Shown: in pieces, positions 1-13,145 of the stretch | How positions within the stretch are numbered: position 1 is the first letter of the stretch | Layout: each line of letters begins with the position of its first letter | From: Benincasa hispida | Lineage: Eukaryota > Streptophyta > Magnoliopsida > Cucurbitales > Cucurbitaceae | Direction of reading: 5' to 3' | DNA: 64,000 nt | Assembly: GCF_009727055.1 (NCBI RefSeq) | Contig: NC_052354.1 | Coordinates: 35,863,185-35,927,184, forward strand | Program-made: the position numbers and the translations under genes | The notes under the pieces: generated by a model | Databases searched by the model: none | What the model was told of the DNA's origin: nothing | What the model saw: only the letters and a program-made list of their open reading frames with translations

Positions 1-244
1 TTACATCTCCTCTTCCATCTCCAATCTAGTTTGGAAGGGTTCTGAATCTTAATGCCTTCGGTATTTACTCGTGAAAATATGCCTTTTCTTTTTCTCCTTC
101 CCAAATGTGAGCTGGGTGATTCTTATTCATAAAGGGGTTCCCAACATTTATATTTCCTTGACATTTAATTGTTAGATGAGTTTTGCTGCTATTTAAGTAG
201 CAATGTCAATGTTTGCTTCTAATTGCCACCATCCTGTACTGCAG

Positions 245-3200
245 ATAGCATGTGGGGCCGCTTCTTTCGGAGTGCTGAGCTGGAGAAAATGGTTGACCAG
301 GATTTATCACGTTTATATCCAGAACATGGAAGCTACTTCCAGACGCCTGGATGTCAAAGCTTGCTTAGAAGAATTTTATTGTTATGGTGCCTTCAACATC
401 CCCAGTTCGGCTATAGACAAGGTAATTTCAGCAATTTACACTGAAAAGAATAAAAGCAATTCCTGTTTCAGGTTTTACTAGTTAAATATCACGTACAGGA
501 TGCAAAGAATTTTCTAATTCTCAAACCAATGATTTCTCTTTTATATAATATCATTGGGAGAGGAGCTATGTAAAATAATTGCTCCTTTTATGATTCTCCA
601 GTAACTTTTCCTTTCTAGGAAAAGCTAAAAAAGCGTTGGAGAACCACATCTATTGAAAAACAATATCACAGGTGAGATCTTTGTTTTTAAAACAATTTAA
701 GAGATTAACAATTACAAGATCCCTTTTCTGGGTGTTTATATTGCTCTATTTTTTGTTAATATTGAGAGCAAGAATGATTTAAATGGTATGATGAGCATTG
801 TTAACCATTCTATATGTTAGCTAGGGCTATTATATAGCCCTTGTATCTGAATGTCATTTATAGTGAGACCTACAAGCGCGAGTAGTGTGGAGAAACTGTC
901 ACATAATTGGCTACTGTTTTGTTCTTATTTACAGTAGTTATTTCAATAATGATGGGAATTATTCTTTGTTATGGACCTTATGATTAGATGCAAACTTTTA
1001 ACCTTGCATTAGTGGTTAGCCTGAATTTTTGTTTGATTTGACATGTTTGCCAACAACTATTCTCTGATAAAAATTGGAACCAAATGAAATGCAAATGAAA
1101 AGCAAGTCGCTATCTTGTATATTCTTTACTATTCCCAGCCCTTGAAGGTTCACGTGTCAAAAAGTTTGTGATAAAAAATGTGCTTGAGGGTTTATCTACT
1201 TAATCCGCAGCACGCAGAATTTTCTTAACTTCCTGCCGTTATATTTCTAAGCTATACTCCCCTGTTCTATACTGTAGGAATGCACGAACTTTTGGCTCCT
1301 TTGTTGTATGTTCTTCACGTTGATGTGGAGAGGCTTTCCCAAGTGAGAAAACTTTATGAAGACCAATTTGCCGACAAGTTTGATGGCCTCTCATTTCAAG
1401 ATGGTAGTTTCAAATATAATTTTGATTTCAAAAACCGTCTGGATCCAACTGAAGATGAGTTTGGAGCTGATGGAAATGTGGAAAGCGTAAAAAGTCTTTC
1501 AGAGCTAGATCCTGAAATACAAACTATTATATTGTTGACTGATGCATATGGAGCTGAAGGGGAACTGGGCATTGTCCTTTCTGAGAGATTTATTGAACAC
1601 GATGCATATACCATGTTGGATGCTTTGATGAGTGGAGCCCATGGGGAAGTTGCAATGGCAGACTTTTACTCTCCAACGCCTGCAGGTGGTTCCCTTTCAG
1701 GATTGCCTCCTGTAATTGAAGCATCTTCTGCTTTATACCACTTGCTCTCACATGTTGATTCATCCCTACATGCTCACCTTGTTGAACTGGGTGTAGAGCC
1801 TCAGTACTTCTCTCTCCGTTGGTTAAGGGTTTTATTTGGTCGTGAATTTTCGCTTGAAGACCTCTTGACAATTTGGGATGAAATATTTGCATCAGATAAT
1901 AGAAAATTTGACAGAAGTGATGAACCTGAGACAAGCTCCAGCTTTGACTTCCTTGGTTCATCTCGTGGTGCATTTATTGCTGCTATTGCTGTTTCTATGT
2001 TACTTTATCTGCGATCATCTTTACTTGCCACAGAAAATGCAACTTTATGTCTTCAGAGATTGTTAAACTTCCCCAAGAATGTGGATTTGAAAAAACTGAT
2101 AGAGAAGGCGAAATCTTTGCAAACATTAGCAATGCATTCTAATATCTCATCGACACCCTTGTTGTCTGGAGCTTATCATAACCATAGCAAGTCTATGGTT
2201 GCACGAGGTAATGGCCATTCATCTGGTTCTGTTTCACCAAAAACTCCATTAAATCATGTTCCTGAGAGTTACTGGGAGGAGAAGTGGAGAGTTTTACACA
2301 AGGAACAAGAATTTAAACAAAGTGGCTCAAGAAGTCAGAATGCAGCCCAAAAGAAAGGATGGTCAGAGAAAGTGAGGTTCCTGTATAGGACAGAATCTGA
2401 CCCATCTCCAGCAAAGCTGGTGGGTGGCAAAAAGAACACCAAGTCCTCTGTTAGGCGAAGGTTGCTGGCAGATTTGTCGCGCGAACTTGGTGCAGAGGAA
2501 GACAGTGAAAAATGTGGGAATGATGAAGTCGATAACAAGGATGATCTCTCGGTAGAAGGGGAGGTGGATGGACAAGATGGCTGTGAGAAGTACATGGAAA
2601 ATGCTGAAGACAAGAGGTGTGAAAGTGGAATTGCTGGCAGTGAAGAAAACTCTTCAATATTCTCAGACCCAACAAGTTCCTTCAGTGGAGCAAATGATAA
2701 TGAACATGACTTAAATGATTCAAGCAGAAGCAGTGTTGCTTCAAATTTGTCCTTGGATGAAAATGATGATCAGTCCCAGTCTGTAGTGGAAGGTTCGCCT
2801 CTTCCAGCTCCAGATCAGTATGAGAACATCCCTGAAAAATCTGGGTGCACTAATGATTTTGAGGGCAATGCAGCAGTGGGGACAAAGGATCGGAAACTTC
2901 TTGGAAAATTTCCATGGTTTTGGAAGTTTGGCAGAAATGCTGCTAGTGAGGGGAAAGCTGACACTGAGACTTCCAAATCGACTGGAGCCGAGAGTAATCC
3001 AATAAAGAATATTGATCCCCCTAAAATTGATGGGGCTTGTAGTACTTCTGTTAGCGGCAAAGGAGACGGTGTGGATCAAAATGTGATGGGGACTCTCAAG
3101 AATCTTGGTCAATCTATGCTCGATCACATTCAGGTAACATTTCTAAATTTTGTTAATTCAACTTCTGGGGTTCATGTGGACAACTCCCATAAAGAGGATC

Positions 3201-3817
3201 CTGTTCCCTCTAAGATTATGTGTCACCACATCTTTAAGTATGAAAAAAAATAATAATTACCTTTTGCAGCACCATAATTTTAGGCCCCGGACAGGTTTTT
3301 AGAAACAGTCTTGATAGGTATGTAGTTATTTAAGTTTATTGTGAGAGTTAGGAGCTGAGCGAAGAAGGTTCCCCCTCTCGGTTTGTTGTATATATAAAAT
3401 ACCTGAGCTTTCATGGTTTTCTTCTAGTTTATTTATATAGAGTTAGAATGCAAAATTTTGTCAAGAAAATTGTTGGCTCCACTCCTAGTGAGAGTCCCTT
3501 ATAGATGGTGTCAATTGCTCGCACAATAAGAAGAAACAAATTATGGAATCAAATGCTAACGGGGAGAAAATGAATAATTATGGTTATCAGAACGACGATA
3601 ATTTCTGTTAATTTGGTTCATCTGTGGTTCCATTCTTACAATAACTGACAATTTGCTTGGTTGACAGGTTATAGAAACCGTATTTCAGCAAGAACGGGGT
3701 CAAGTAGGATCATTGGAGAATTTGTCGAAGAATCCTTTAGTTGGCAAAGGACAAGTAACAGCCATGGCAGCTCTCAAGGAGCTTCGGAAAATCAGCAATC
3801 TCTTATCTGAGATGTAA
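245..3817 (+). CDS. TBC-domain Rab GTPase-activating protein (TBC1D5/Gyp1-like), 3' part of gene; exons 245-421, 1278-3133, 3668-3817
   Basis: The family stimulates GTP hydrolysis by Rab GTPases in membrane traffic. Three exons join in frame: an acceptor AG at 243-244, a donor GT at 422, an intron to AG at 1276-1277, a donor at 3134, an acceptor ending at 3667, and a TAA stop at 3815-3817. The visible product is 726 residues plus a split first codon. The first exon carries DQDLSRLYPEH with the arginine finger (codon 310-312) and GYRQ with the glutamine finger (codon 418-420). The next glycine codon is split across the intron, giving RQGMHELLAPLLYVL, a hallmark of plant TBC1D5-like proteins. 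The TBC fold continues to about 2080; after it comes a long low-complexity, acidic and serine-rich tail, then a conserved helical C-terminus ending in LLSEM. The start codon and the N-terminal TBC motif lie before the window. Retaining the last intron would give a different C-terminus with a stop at 3251. Identification is from remembered family motifs; the exact Rab target is unknown. Confidence 0.93.
619..671 (+). other. Candidate cryptic or poison cassette exon inside the TBC gene intron 422-1277
   Basis: A 53-bp segment has a pyrimidine-rich tract and CTAG acceptor before it and CACAG|GTGAGA as donor after it. Its length is not a multiple of three. Joined to the upstream exon it reads GGA and eleven more codons, then TGA within the segment, so inclusion would truncate the protein right after the glutamine finger. 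Plant TBC1D5-like proteins read straight from GYRQ into GMHELL without it. Whether it is ever spliced in is unknown. Confidence 0.3.
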
Positions 3818-3876
3818 GACGGTTCTATTTTTACTTAATTTGTATATACATTTTGTAATTATATTTTTAGTGGCGT

Positions 3877-3882
3877 AATAAA
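3877..3882 (+). terminator. Candidate polyadenylation signal of the TBC gene
   Basis: AATAAA lies 60 bp after the TAA stop, in T-rich sequence with TTTTGTAATT just upstream, which is a normal spacing for a plant near-upstream element. A splice acceptor-like TTTGCAGG near 4170 could mean a longer, spliced 3' UTR. Confidence 0.4.
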
Positions 3883-4820
3883 ATGAGTTTATCTGTATTA
3901 CTACTACTACTACCTCATTCAATATGTCGGGTTAAAGTCTAAACCATGGTTGCAGCGACATAAACACGCTTTTGTACCGAGAAGGCATTAGCTAGAATAA
4001 ATGGATACGAAATTTTGTTGCAATTATCTATTCTTTCTAGATTCATAAACTTGGATTATGAGCAGGAGGGGAGGGTTTAAGTTGGTATTGTTATGGACTT
4101 ACGTTTGAAACTTATTGCAAAATGGCTTGAAAACGTCCTGCAAAGACAAGCTGATTGTTTTTATTGTTTGCAGGGTGAGAGTTGTGACATAAAACTCTTA
4201 TAGTTGTAATGAAGTATGAACTTAGCTGCAATGGAAGAACTTCATAATAAGTAAACTTACCCATTGCTTGGAGGATCAATAAGCAATTTATTTATTTATT
4301 TTTGTTTAGAAATGTTGTTTAAGACGTTAACAAAGGGCATTTTTTAGTTCAATAATTATGGGTTGAGAAATTGAACCATGGACGGTCTATTTTTTTTTTC
4401 CCAACAAAATCCACACATTCAAGATAAAATTGAATGTTTTACAAGATATGGGGAGGAATTGAACTAATATTTATAAATAACCAAAATTAGATTCCACCAA
4501 AGTAATGACCAATGCGATGGTGAAAATTGGATATGCCAAATCTAGAACAAAATCTAGATTATTGAATCATACAATTGGTTGAGACCATTATCCATTTGTA
4601 TTTTGGCTCATTTAGTTCTTGTAATTTTCAAATGTTCATCTTGGTTTATCTACTTTCAATTAGGGACTAAAATGATCCTCTCTTCATCAACTAATATGTA
4701 GGTTGATAAATAACAAGAATCAATGTTGTAGTCCATTATTGATTTACATGAACAAACTATTATAGATCTAGATTCAAGAGGTTTAAGTACTACTTTTGAT
4801 CACTTTTTTTTTTTTTTTTT

Positions 4821-5100
4821 TACTTTGATTTATTTTAGTCTCTATACCTTTAAAACGTTTATTTTCGTCTCCACACATTCAATCTTGTTCATTTTGGTAC
4901 ATGTACTTATAATTTGGTTCATTTTGGTCCCGTGCTTTTCAAAAATGACTATTTTGGTAATTTCATCTTCATTTTTATTTCATTGTTAAGGGACCAAAAT
5001 AATCATTTTTTAAAAGTACGAGACTAACATGAACCAAAGTTAAAATTACACGGACGAAAATACATTTTAAAAGTATAAGAACAAAATAAACCAAAATTGG
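4821..5100. repeat. Foldback (long inverted repeat) MITE-like element
   Basis: The left half (from TTTGATTTATTTTAGTCTC) and the reverse complement of the right half (TTTTGGTTTATTTTGTTCT) are imperfect copies of each other over most of their length, with the axis near 4965. It has no coding content. A similar foldback lies at 59217-59730. Confidence 0.5.
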
Positions 5101-5259
5101 AAGAATATAGATTAGAATAGTATTTAAACCGTTCAAATTTTTTTTACTACAATAATTCATTTATAAAAAAAAAAGAAACTACGGAAAAATTCAATATTTA
5201 TTCCATATTTGTCACATTGCACCACTTTTCAGTTTTCATCCTAATTTTTTTTTTAATTG

Positions 5260-5480
5260 AATCATATTGGGCTCTAGTTCAAAATTTCTATGCTATATGG
5301 TTACATTGCAAGTTCGAGACCCCCTCTCTTTCTACTAAGGCTTTTTGCTACTTTTAGATAGGCCAAGGATTGCTAAGAGGTTGGAGATTCCAAAAGTTTG
5401 AATTCTTTCTTACTCACCACTAAGAACAATACTCGGGTGAAGCCTAGCCTACATCTATCTAGATGCATCTTCGTGAATTA
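5260..5480 (+). repeat. Possible SINE-like segment with a tRNA-type B box
   Basis: AAGTTCGAGACCCC at about 5310-5323 matches the pol III B-box consensus GGTTCGANNCC closely and is followed by a pyrimidine-rich tract. No convincing A box or poly(A) tail was seen, so this may be chance or a decayed SINE. Confidence 0.2.
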
Positions 5481-7969
5481 TAAAGAAAAAAATATTTAAA
5501 AAATAAAAACTTGTCACATGACAACTTTTAATTGAGTATTTAGATAAGATACACAAAGATTGATGTAATATGTTTCTATAACTAATTCTAAATATGTTAA
5601 ATGGCGATACAAAAACTTTCTCTGAAGTGGCACGGTTATTTAGGATATCAATTCATCTTCCTCTTTTTTTCATCGTATCTCTTTTAGGCCATATTGCTAG
5701 GGAATACAATCACATTTTCGATATTTTAGTTACTAGAGGTAGATAGAAATTTGTTTCTTGGGGCAGTTGTAAATATAACTATCAAGTCCAAAATATCAGT
5801 AGATATAGCACAATCTAAAAGAATTTGTAGATATAGTAAAATTTAGATTCAACTCTCAAAATCTATGATAGACTGCTGCTATATTTGAAATTCTTTTAAA
5901 ATGTTACTATACATTTAATTATTATCCCTAAAAGTGCTATGTGTTGGAATTTCCCTTGTTTCTTTATGATCCACCATTTTCCTTCAATAACTTATGAATT
6001 TCTTGGAGAGTACAATCAAAGGTAAAGGAGATTCAAATCACAAATCTTGTGGTTGCTAATATATTCATATGTCGATAGGACTATGCTCAGTTTGGACTAT
6101 GCCCGACATGTATTTTCTTTCCTTTTTCTAGTGAGGTTTTTATTGGTAAAAAAAGAAGGGCTGTCTATACTAATAATCTAATTAAATATGTCAAATTATC
6201 ATAATGATTTAAATCTCTCTCTTTTTTTTTTTAATAAATAATCTAATATCATACAATATTACATAAAAATCAAGTTCAAAAGTCCATAATACCCCATTAA
6301 TTTATAACCTTTTTATTAAAAATATCGAAAAGACACAGCTATGGAAAACATATGGAAATCTTAAGGCTACCTAATTTTTTTCAAAAATTTTCAAAACCCA
6401 TCGCAAAAGGAAATTTCTATTTCCATTAAATTTATGAGATTTTATTTCTTTTAGTCTTACCATTTTTTCTTTTCACAAATTTTGAATTTTAATTTAAAAT
6501 TTAGAATCTCCAAATTCGGTCATTTTCATTTAATACATAATTATAGTACCAAATCTTGATTTTCATATATGTTTCATTTTTTTTATATATACTAAGTTTA
6601 TTTTAAATATATACCATGTTGTTTCAAATATATACAATGTTTATTTTAACTATATTTAGAATAATTATAGATTTAAAGTTGTTATATAATATATATTATT
6701 TTAGTCTCATTTTTATGAAAATATATATTCTACTTACTTTGTCACATCTATCCATATATATTAAATATATGCCTAATATTATATAATAATAATGTTAGGA
6801 AAAATTCCAAAATACATCTTTAAACTATGGTAATTATTGCCATTTTTACATGGAGTCGATACTTTGTTCGAAGATAAAAAGTTTCATTGAAGGTGAATAA
6901 TTTTGAGAACAAAATAACCATAATACATTCCTAAGATTTAAGGATATATAACATATTTGTAAACGAATAAATTAATGAACAACTAAATGAAAACACTCTT
7001 TAATGATGATATATTTCGTAATTAATGATCAATAAAAAAACCTCTAAATAATTAATATTAAATTTATTTTGATTTCATTCACTATTATAATTATAAAATA
7101 CTAGGAAAATTAAATAAAAGAGAATGTACTACAAGTTTGAATTTATCTTAAAAAAAATCTGCAGAAATCTAATTATAAAATATCGTTCAAATTTAAGTTA
7201 AAAAAAAATACTAAAGCTATTAATTTTACCATTTACCTTTTCTTTTTTTTTTTTTTTTACTATATACTTAATTTTTAAGAGAAAAAAGTTGACATGATTA
7301 AGTTGATATGTGGGACATTATTTAACGCGTTATTATAATAAATAATAATCATTTTGGGTAGAATTCCAAGGCTATGAAGGATTTTTTATATGATTGACAT
7401 TAAATCAACTTTTTGCAATCTCTTTACTAATAAAAGTATTACTATAAAAAGTATTAGATTGGGAAAATTTATGACTCAATTTCTCATTATTTTTATTTTC
7501 ATTTTTTTTACCAGAATCATTATTTGGTTTTCAGACTTTATATTAAATCCAATCTCTAAAGTAGACCCGCTTTCGTTTGACCCCAAAATCAATATTCAAA
7601 ACTCACCAAAAGTTTCACATATTTTTGGTCTTCAATTTTATTTTCCTTTTGATGATAAATAGATATTTCGTAAATTAGTCTGTCCTTGTTTGATAGCTAT
7701 TTTAGTTTCCATTTTTCTAAAAATTTAAATTTATAAACATTATTTTTATTTATGATTTTTTTGTTATCTACTTTTTAAAAGATACTTGCTAAAGTTTGAA
7801 AATTAAGAAAAATGATTTTTAAGATTTTGGTAAAAAAATTTGATTATAAATTCAAATGTTTCTTTAGAAAAGATGAAAACTATGGTAAAGGAATGGTGAG
7901 AAACAAGCATATAAGTTATAGAAAAACAAAACCAAAAAACTAAGACATTATTTCATAATAATTTGGATC

Positions 7970-8254
7970 CCGTTTGGTAACCATTTTGTTTTTTTTATTT
8001 TTGTTTTTGAAAAGTTAAGCCTATGGACATTACTTCCACCTTCAAATTTCTCTTTATTATCTACTTTTCACCATTGGTTTAAAGAACCAAACCAACTTTT
8101 TATAACTAAAAAAAGTAGCTTTCAAAAAGTTGTTTTGTTTTTGGATATAATTAAGAATTCAACTATTGTACTTAAGAAAAAATGCAAATCATTGTAAGAC
8201 ATGTGGATGAAATATGCTTAATTTAAAAAAAAAAAAAAAATGATTACCAAACGG
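7970..8254 (+). repeat. TTTGGTAACCA-family MITE, copy 1
   Basis: Terminal inverted repeats read CCGTTTGGTAACCATTTT at the left and, as reverse complement, CCGTTTGGTAATCATTTT at the right. The 285-bp body matches copies at 12559-12862 and 12863-13145 in the same orientation (shared phrases TTATCTACTTTTCACC and GAATTCAACTATTGTACTT). It is non-coding. Degenerate relatives lie near 7690-7800 and 8602-8865. Confidence 0.75.
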
Positions 8255-8601
8255 AGCATTGGTTTTTAGTTTTTTTTTTAAAAAAATAAATCTTTAAATA
8301 CTAATCACTTATATATTTATATGTTTTGTATCCACATTCTACCAATGTTTTCAAAAATCAACTCATTTTTTTAAAAAAGGTAGTTTTTTAAAACTTATTA
8401 TTTTTAAAATTTGATTAAGTGAAATCCATTATAAAAAAAATATATTAGGAAGAAACAAAGCATACATTTCAAAATAAAAAAACTAAAATGAGATTGTTAT
8501 CAAATGAGAACTAAATAGCTATTAAATTAAATAAATGTATTTACAAAATACAAATCATGGAAAACAAATAAATTTTTTAAAAAGTCAAAAACAAAAAATT
8601 A

Positions 8602-8865
8602 AGTTCTTGTTTAGTAACAATTTAATTTATGGAAATTAGGCTTATTTTCTCTCAATTTCTTATCATCTTTTTCATTTTTTAAAGTAAAAGAGCCAAATTT
8701 CAAAAAAAAAAAAAAAAGTTTTTAAATTATATATATTTAAAATTTTTAAAATTTAACTTGGATCTTGAAAATATCGATAGAAAGTAGATAACAAAACAAA
8801 AACTTCAGAGGTTAAAAGAGGTGTTTTAATCTTCAAAAATTTAAAACAAAAAACTCAATAGTTAC
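8602..8865. repeat. Degenerate TTTGGTAACCA-family MITE
   Basis: It begins TTGTTTAGTAACAATTTAAT and ends with CAATAGTTAC. Inside are a run like AAATTTAACTTGGATCTTGA and a GTAGATAACAAAAC phrase, in the same order as in other family copies but with many changes. Confidence 0.4.
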
Positions 8866-10740
8866 AATAATTGGACTTAAATGGTTATTAATATAAATTC
8901 TGAGACATAATTACAATATCTAGTTAAAGAAACCTTAAACAAATTAAAAATTAAAATTTTTATTTACGTATTAATGGTTTAAGCTCCACAAAAAGTAATT
9001 CTCACCGCACACAATCACACATAGACAAGGACGACTTCTCCAAACATAAATGCAAAAATTTTGGGAGTTGGTTTTCTTTAACGTATATAAATATAGACAA
9101 TTATCTCATTTATATGTTTTTTTTAGATGAAATCATAAACAAAGTTACGAAGATATATATTTTCTAGAGAGTTTGATTGTACTTAATACAAGTAAGATCG
9201 AGAGTCATAGCTCAAAATTAACCATGTTGGTATAATTATAAAGTGAGACAAATGAACGATGAGTTTCAAAGGCAGTCGTTTGAAACTGTGGATGACTATC
9301 CTTAGATGTCAAACAAAGAGTGGCCAAAGATCAATTGAACTAAAGATGCAATATGGTAGTCAATGCTAAATGATTTCATAATGTGGTATGTGATTGAGGT
9401 TTGTCTAAATTGACGAGATGTGTGCTCCCCAAAAAAATTAAAAAAAGAAAACAAAGGAAATGAACTAATTAGCAAAAAGACAAGAGAAATGATCAAGATA
9501 TTACATAAACGTTAGGTTCTAAAGACAAACTTATAACTATTTAAGGCGAGATTGGATGATAATTTGTTTGAGGAAAGAAGTATTAGGAATCCAACCAAAA
9601 TTGAATACTTACTAAGAAAAGAGAAACATTTCCGAGACAACTATCTCTATTGGTATAAAGTGTTTTAGATTAAACAAAAAAATACGAGAATGTATATCTA
9701 TCTAAAGTAGATAATATCACATCATTTATAGAACATCGAATTTATCCAGCTTCTCCAAATGTTTAATGAAAGGAAAATTTTACCCTATACACTTTTTCTT
9801 TTGCTTGCTAAATTGTAATCTTTTACCAACTTTTTTGCCACTAGATCGCCATGGAAGAATTTTGAAAAAATGCTTTTGAAAAATTTGTAGGAACCCACAA
9901 ATATTATGATTTGAGAGAGAGAAATGATAGCTTCCCAAATAGATCTTTTTATAATTTTTTTAAAAAATAAAGATTATTGGGCCCTAAGCTCTTTTCATTT
10001 TGTTAACTTTTGTTTATATTATTATTATTATTATTATTAATTTTGTAGTTGGAGCTGGTGTTTTCCCCTGAAAGAAAAGAATTAAGTTTGGACGGTTTAA
10101 TAAAGTAAAAGTCTTTGGAAAAGAAAAATACCAAGAAAAATAAAGTTGATTGAAGTGAATGAATTGAATTTCCTCACCAACAACCAAAAAAAAAAAAAAT
10201 TGACTTTCAATACTTTAGTTATTAACCGATATCATATAGATCATAATAATATACAAAAATTCTTGTGGACGATAATTTTTAAAGTGTCTAATAAATTTAT
10301 GAAACATTCACAATCAATTGACATAACAAATCTTTTAGATTTAATTTAAATTTAGCATTAACATTAATGTAACTCAGGTACATTATCACATCTTTAATTT
10401 TTAGACCATTACTTTATTAGGTCAATTAAGTAAACCCTGATTAAACACGATGATAGAAGATGTCTATATAAAGATAAAATCCTATGAATTAGTTCTTTCT
10501 CTACTTCAAAAGAAAACCAAGAGAGAGAAACATAATCTTTTTCAAGATCATTATCATGGATTAGTGTAGGTTACTCTATTTCATGTTATTGTGAAAATAA
10601 TTTGGTTCAGAGATTTTGTATTTTATTATTTTATACAATATTAAGGTTTTATTGTGTAATCATGCAAGTTAAAACTTACCGCTTGAGAAGGAGATGTATG
10701 AGGATAAAAGAAATTATCGTATATTTGAGAAGATTTTATA

Positions 10741-10851
10741 GGTATTTAAACTCAGGATCTCCTGCTTTGAAATCATGTTAAATCACTAGTCAATTCAAAA
10801 ACTTAAGATGATGGTTTATGATAAATTTAATATTATATCAACACTCTAATA
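10741..10851 (+). repeat. Dispersed repeat of the 'CTCAGGATCTCCTGCTTTGA' type
   Basis: The order of phrases (CTCAGGATCTCCTGC, then ATCATGTTAAATCACTAGTC, AACTTAAGATGATGG, and TTATATCAACACTCTAA) is one I recognise as recurrent in dicot intergenic and transposon-derived DNA. The element class is uncertain. Confidence 0.4.
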
Positions 10852-12094
10852 GTTACGAGGGAAGAAACTTTACTTACTCATTTTTCCCTTTAGTTTTCAA
10901 TATATAATTAATTTACCCTCAACTTTAATAATTAGTTATTAATAGTTCATTTTAAATTATAAATAAAGTTTACTATATAATTAATGGATCGTAATTTTTT
11001 TTATACCACCTTGAAAAGGGTAAAAAAGTCAAATAAATTTTAAAACGTCACAAAAGATCAATCAATTAAAGTAAATAAAAATCAAAGTTACAAAATTAAA
11101 AAAATATATAGATATAAATAACTAATTATTGTACTAAAAAAAACTAATTTCAAAGTATAATTACTTAAATAATATTTTGAAAACTACCCATTTAGACCAA
11201 AATTATTCTATTATTAAATACCATTTTAGTCCCTATAAGTTTCACAAACATATTAATTTAATTTTTATTTAATCCTTAGGTTTTAGAATATTATATTCTT
11301 ACCTTAGTTTTGAGTTTAGGTTTCATTTGGACTCTACATTTCAGTATTTTACATTCTTACCTTCGAGTTATTTCTAATGCTCACTCTAGTATTTGACATT
11401 AACTTTAAATTGATTAATTTAAAATAATTATGATGTTAAATTAATTTTATAGTGTTCAAAAATTAATGAAAACTACTTTAATTATAATTAACTTAGTTAT
11501 TTTACATTACCTATTGGATATTAACACAAGGATTGAAAGTTGATATTTAATAAAAAAAAATCGTGATTAAAAGTATAAACTCGAAGCGTTAGGAATCAAA
11601 CTCAAACACAACTAAAAAGTTAAGAATAAAAATGTAACATTTTGAAATTTAATGATAAAATAAAAATTAAACTCAAAACTCAGGGGTAAACTCAAAACTT
11701 AAGAGGCCTAATCTTCTGAATGTGCAAAACCCACCTCATAATGGTAAAGGCAACAGAATGGGGTAGAGGCCATGGTGTGTACCGTACATCTACCGCCTTT
11801 GTAGCTTTAGTCGTAGATTAAGGATCATGCGGAGACCCCTAACTTAGTCTATATTTAGATTGTCACTTCATAGGTTGCGTCAACAATCAGAACAAATACA
11901 ATCTACTTAAACACGCTTTGATAATTTACAATATTTTGTAGTCTAGATACCAAATAGAAGCTAGATTCAAAACTTAAGAATTCAAAAGAGTATTTTTTTT
12001 TTCAATTAAAAATCTTCATTTTTTTTTTTTTATAAATTAAATATCACATTGTCTCCCTAAAAAAAAAAATCACATTGTCAAATGTGACTTTCTG

Positions 12095-12125
<31 letters not shown>

Positions 12126-12319
12126 AATTATCAAATTGAAGACTTAAAATGAATATATTATAACAAAAATATGTTTACTTACAAAATATATGAAATCATT
12201 AAAAGAAAAATACCTAGGACATGTGCAATGCAGTAATAACAAAGGTTGATTTCCTAAAATATTCCGATATATACCTATATATTGATTGTACGATAATTAA
12301 TTTTTTTTTAAAAAAAGGT

Positions 12320-12434
12320 ATGAAAATATATAAAATAAAAGTAGTTAGTTATAAGAAAACTAGCATGAAAAATATATAAAATAAAGTAGTTAGTTATAAG
12401 AAAACTAGCATGAAAAATATATAAAATAAAGTAG
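12320..12434. repeat. Tandem repeat, 45-bp unit, about 2.6 copies
   Basis: The unit runs from ATGAAAAATATATAAAATAA to GAAAACTAGC and is repeated head to tail. Copies differ mainly by shifts of single A residues. Confidence 0.8.
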
Positions 12435-12558
12435 AACATTTTATATGATATTTAATAGAATGAAACCTGCGTAACAAATATGAGTTTAGTTAAATAATGA
12501 AATTCAAAACTTTAAAGCTCCATCTGGTAATAATTTCGATCTCATTTGATAATCATTT

Positions 12559-12862
12559 AGGCTTTGTTTGGTAACCAATTTTTTTTTAGTTTTTATTTTA
12601 GAAAATTAAGCTTACGGACATTATTTCTACCTCCAAATTTCTTCCTTTATTATCTATTTTTCATCAATGATTTAAAAAACCAAGCCAAATTTTGAGAACT
12701 AAAAAAGTTATTTTCAAAAAGTTGTTTTTGCTTTTATAATTTGGTTAAGAATTCAATCATTGTACTTAAAAAGAAGCAAATCATTGTAAAAAATTGTTGG
12801 ATGAAATAGGTTTAATTTTAAAAAACAAAAACAAAAAACCAAATGGTTACCAAACGAGGCCT
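12559..12862 (+). repeat. TTTGGTAACCA-family MITE, copy 2
   Basis: It starts AGGCTTTGTTTGGTAACCA and ends TGGTTACCAAACGAGGCCT, an inverted pair. The body aligns with copy 1 throughout. It directly abuts copy 3. Confidence 0.75.
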
Positions 12863-13145
12863 TAGTTTTTTATTTTTATTTTTGAAAATTAAACCTATAA
12901 ACACTACTTCTACCTCTAAATTTTTTTTCTTTCTTATCTACTTTTCACCTGGTTTAAAAAACCAAGCCAAAATTTGAAAATTTTAAAAAATAACTTTTGA
13001 AAAGTAACTTTTGTTTTTAGAATTTGGCTAAGCATTCAACTATTGTACTTCAGAAATGTGCAAATCATTTTAAGAAAAATGGAAGAAAATAGGCTTAATT
13101 TTCAAAAATGAAAAACAAAAACGAAATTGTTACCAAACGAGGCCT
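12863..13145 (+). repeat. TTTGGTAACCA-family MITE, copy 3
   Basis: Same body and orientation as copy 2, ending TTGTTACCAAACGAGGCCT. Its left terminal repeat is shared with, or replaced by, the right end of copy 2. Confidence 0.7.

Larger units (their letters stand above)
4301..7969. other. Gene-free AT-rich intergenic DNA
   Basis: No open reading frame with a recognisable domain or codon bias was seen; the short frames here are what AT-rich DNA gives by chance. The stretch holds homopolymer tracts, a foldback repeat at 4821-5100, a possible SINE-like segment near 5260-5480, and phrases around 5790-5925 resembling the TCTATCA-rich repeat at 49630-49860. Confidence 0.6.
8866..12558. other. Gene-free AT-rich intergenic DNA
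   Basis: No coding region could be supported. Contents are an ATT microsatellite near 10019-10040, a dispersed repeat at 10741-10851, alternating AT near 12095-12125 and a 45-bp tandem repeat at 12320-12434. Confidence 0.6.

Noticed and set aside
1590..1973. Minus-strand open frame of 127 codons
   Set aside because: It lies within the TBC gene's large exon and mirrors its coding frame; no independent support.
7390..7662. 90-codon open frame
   Set aside because: AT-rich, strongly biased to I/F/N/K, no domain and no neighbouring gene signals; expected by chance in such DNA.
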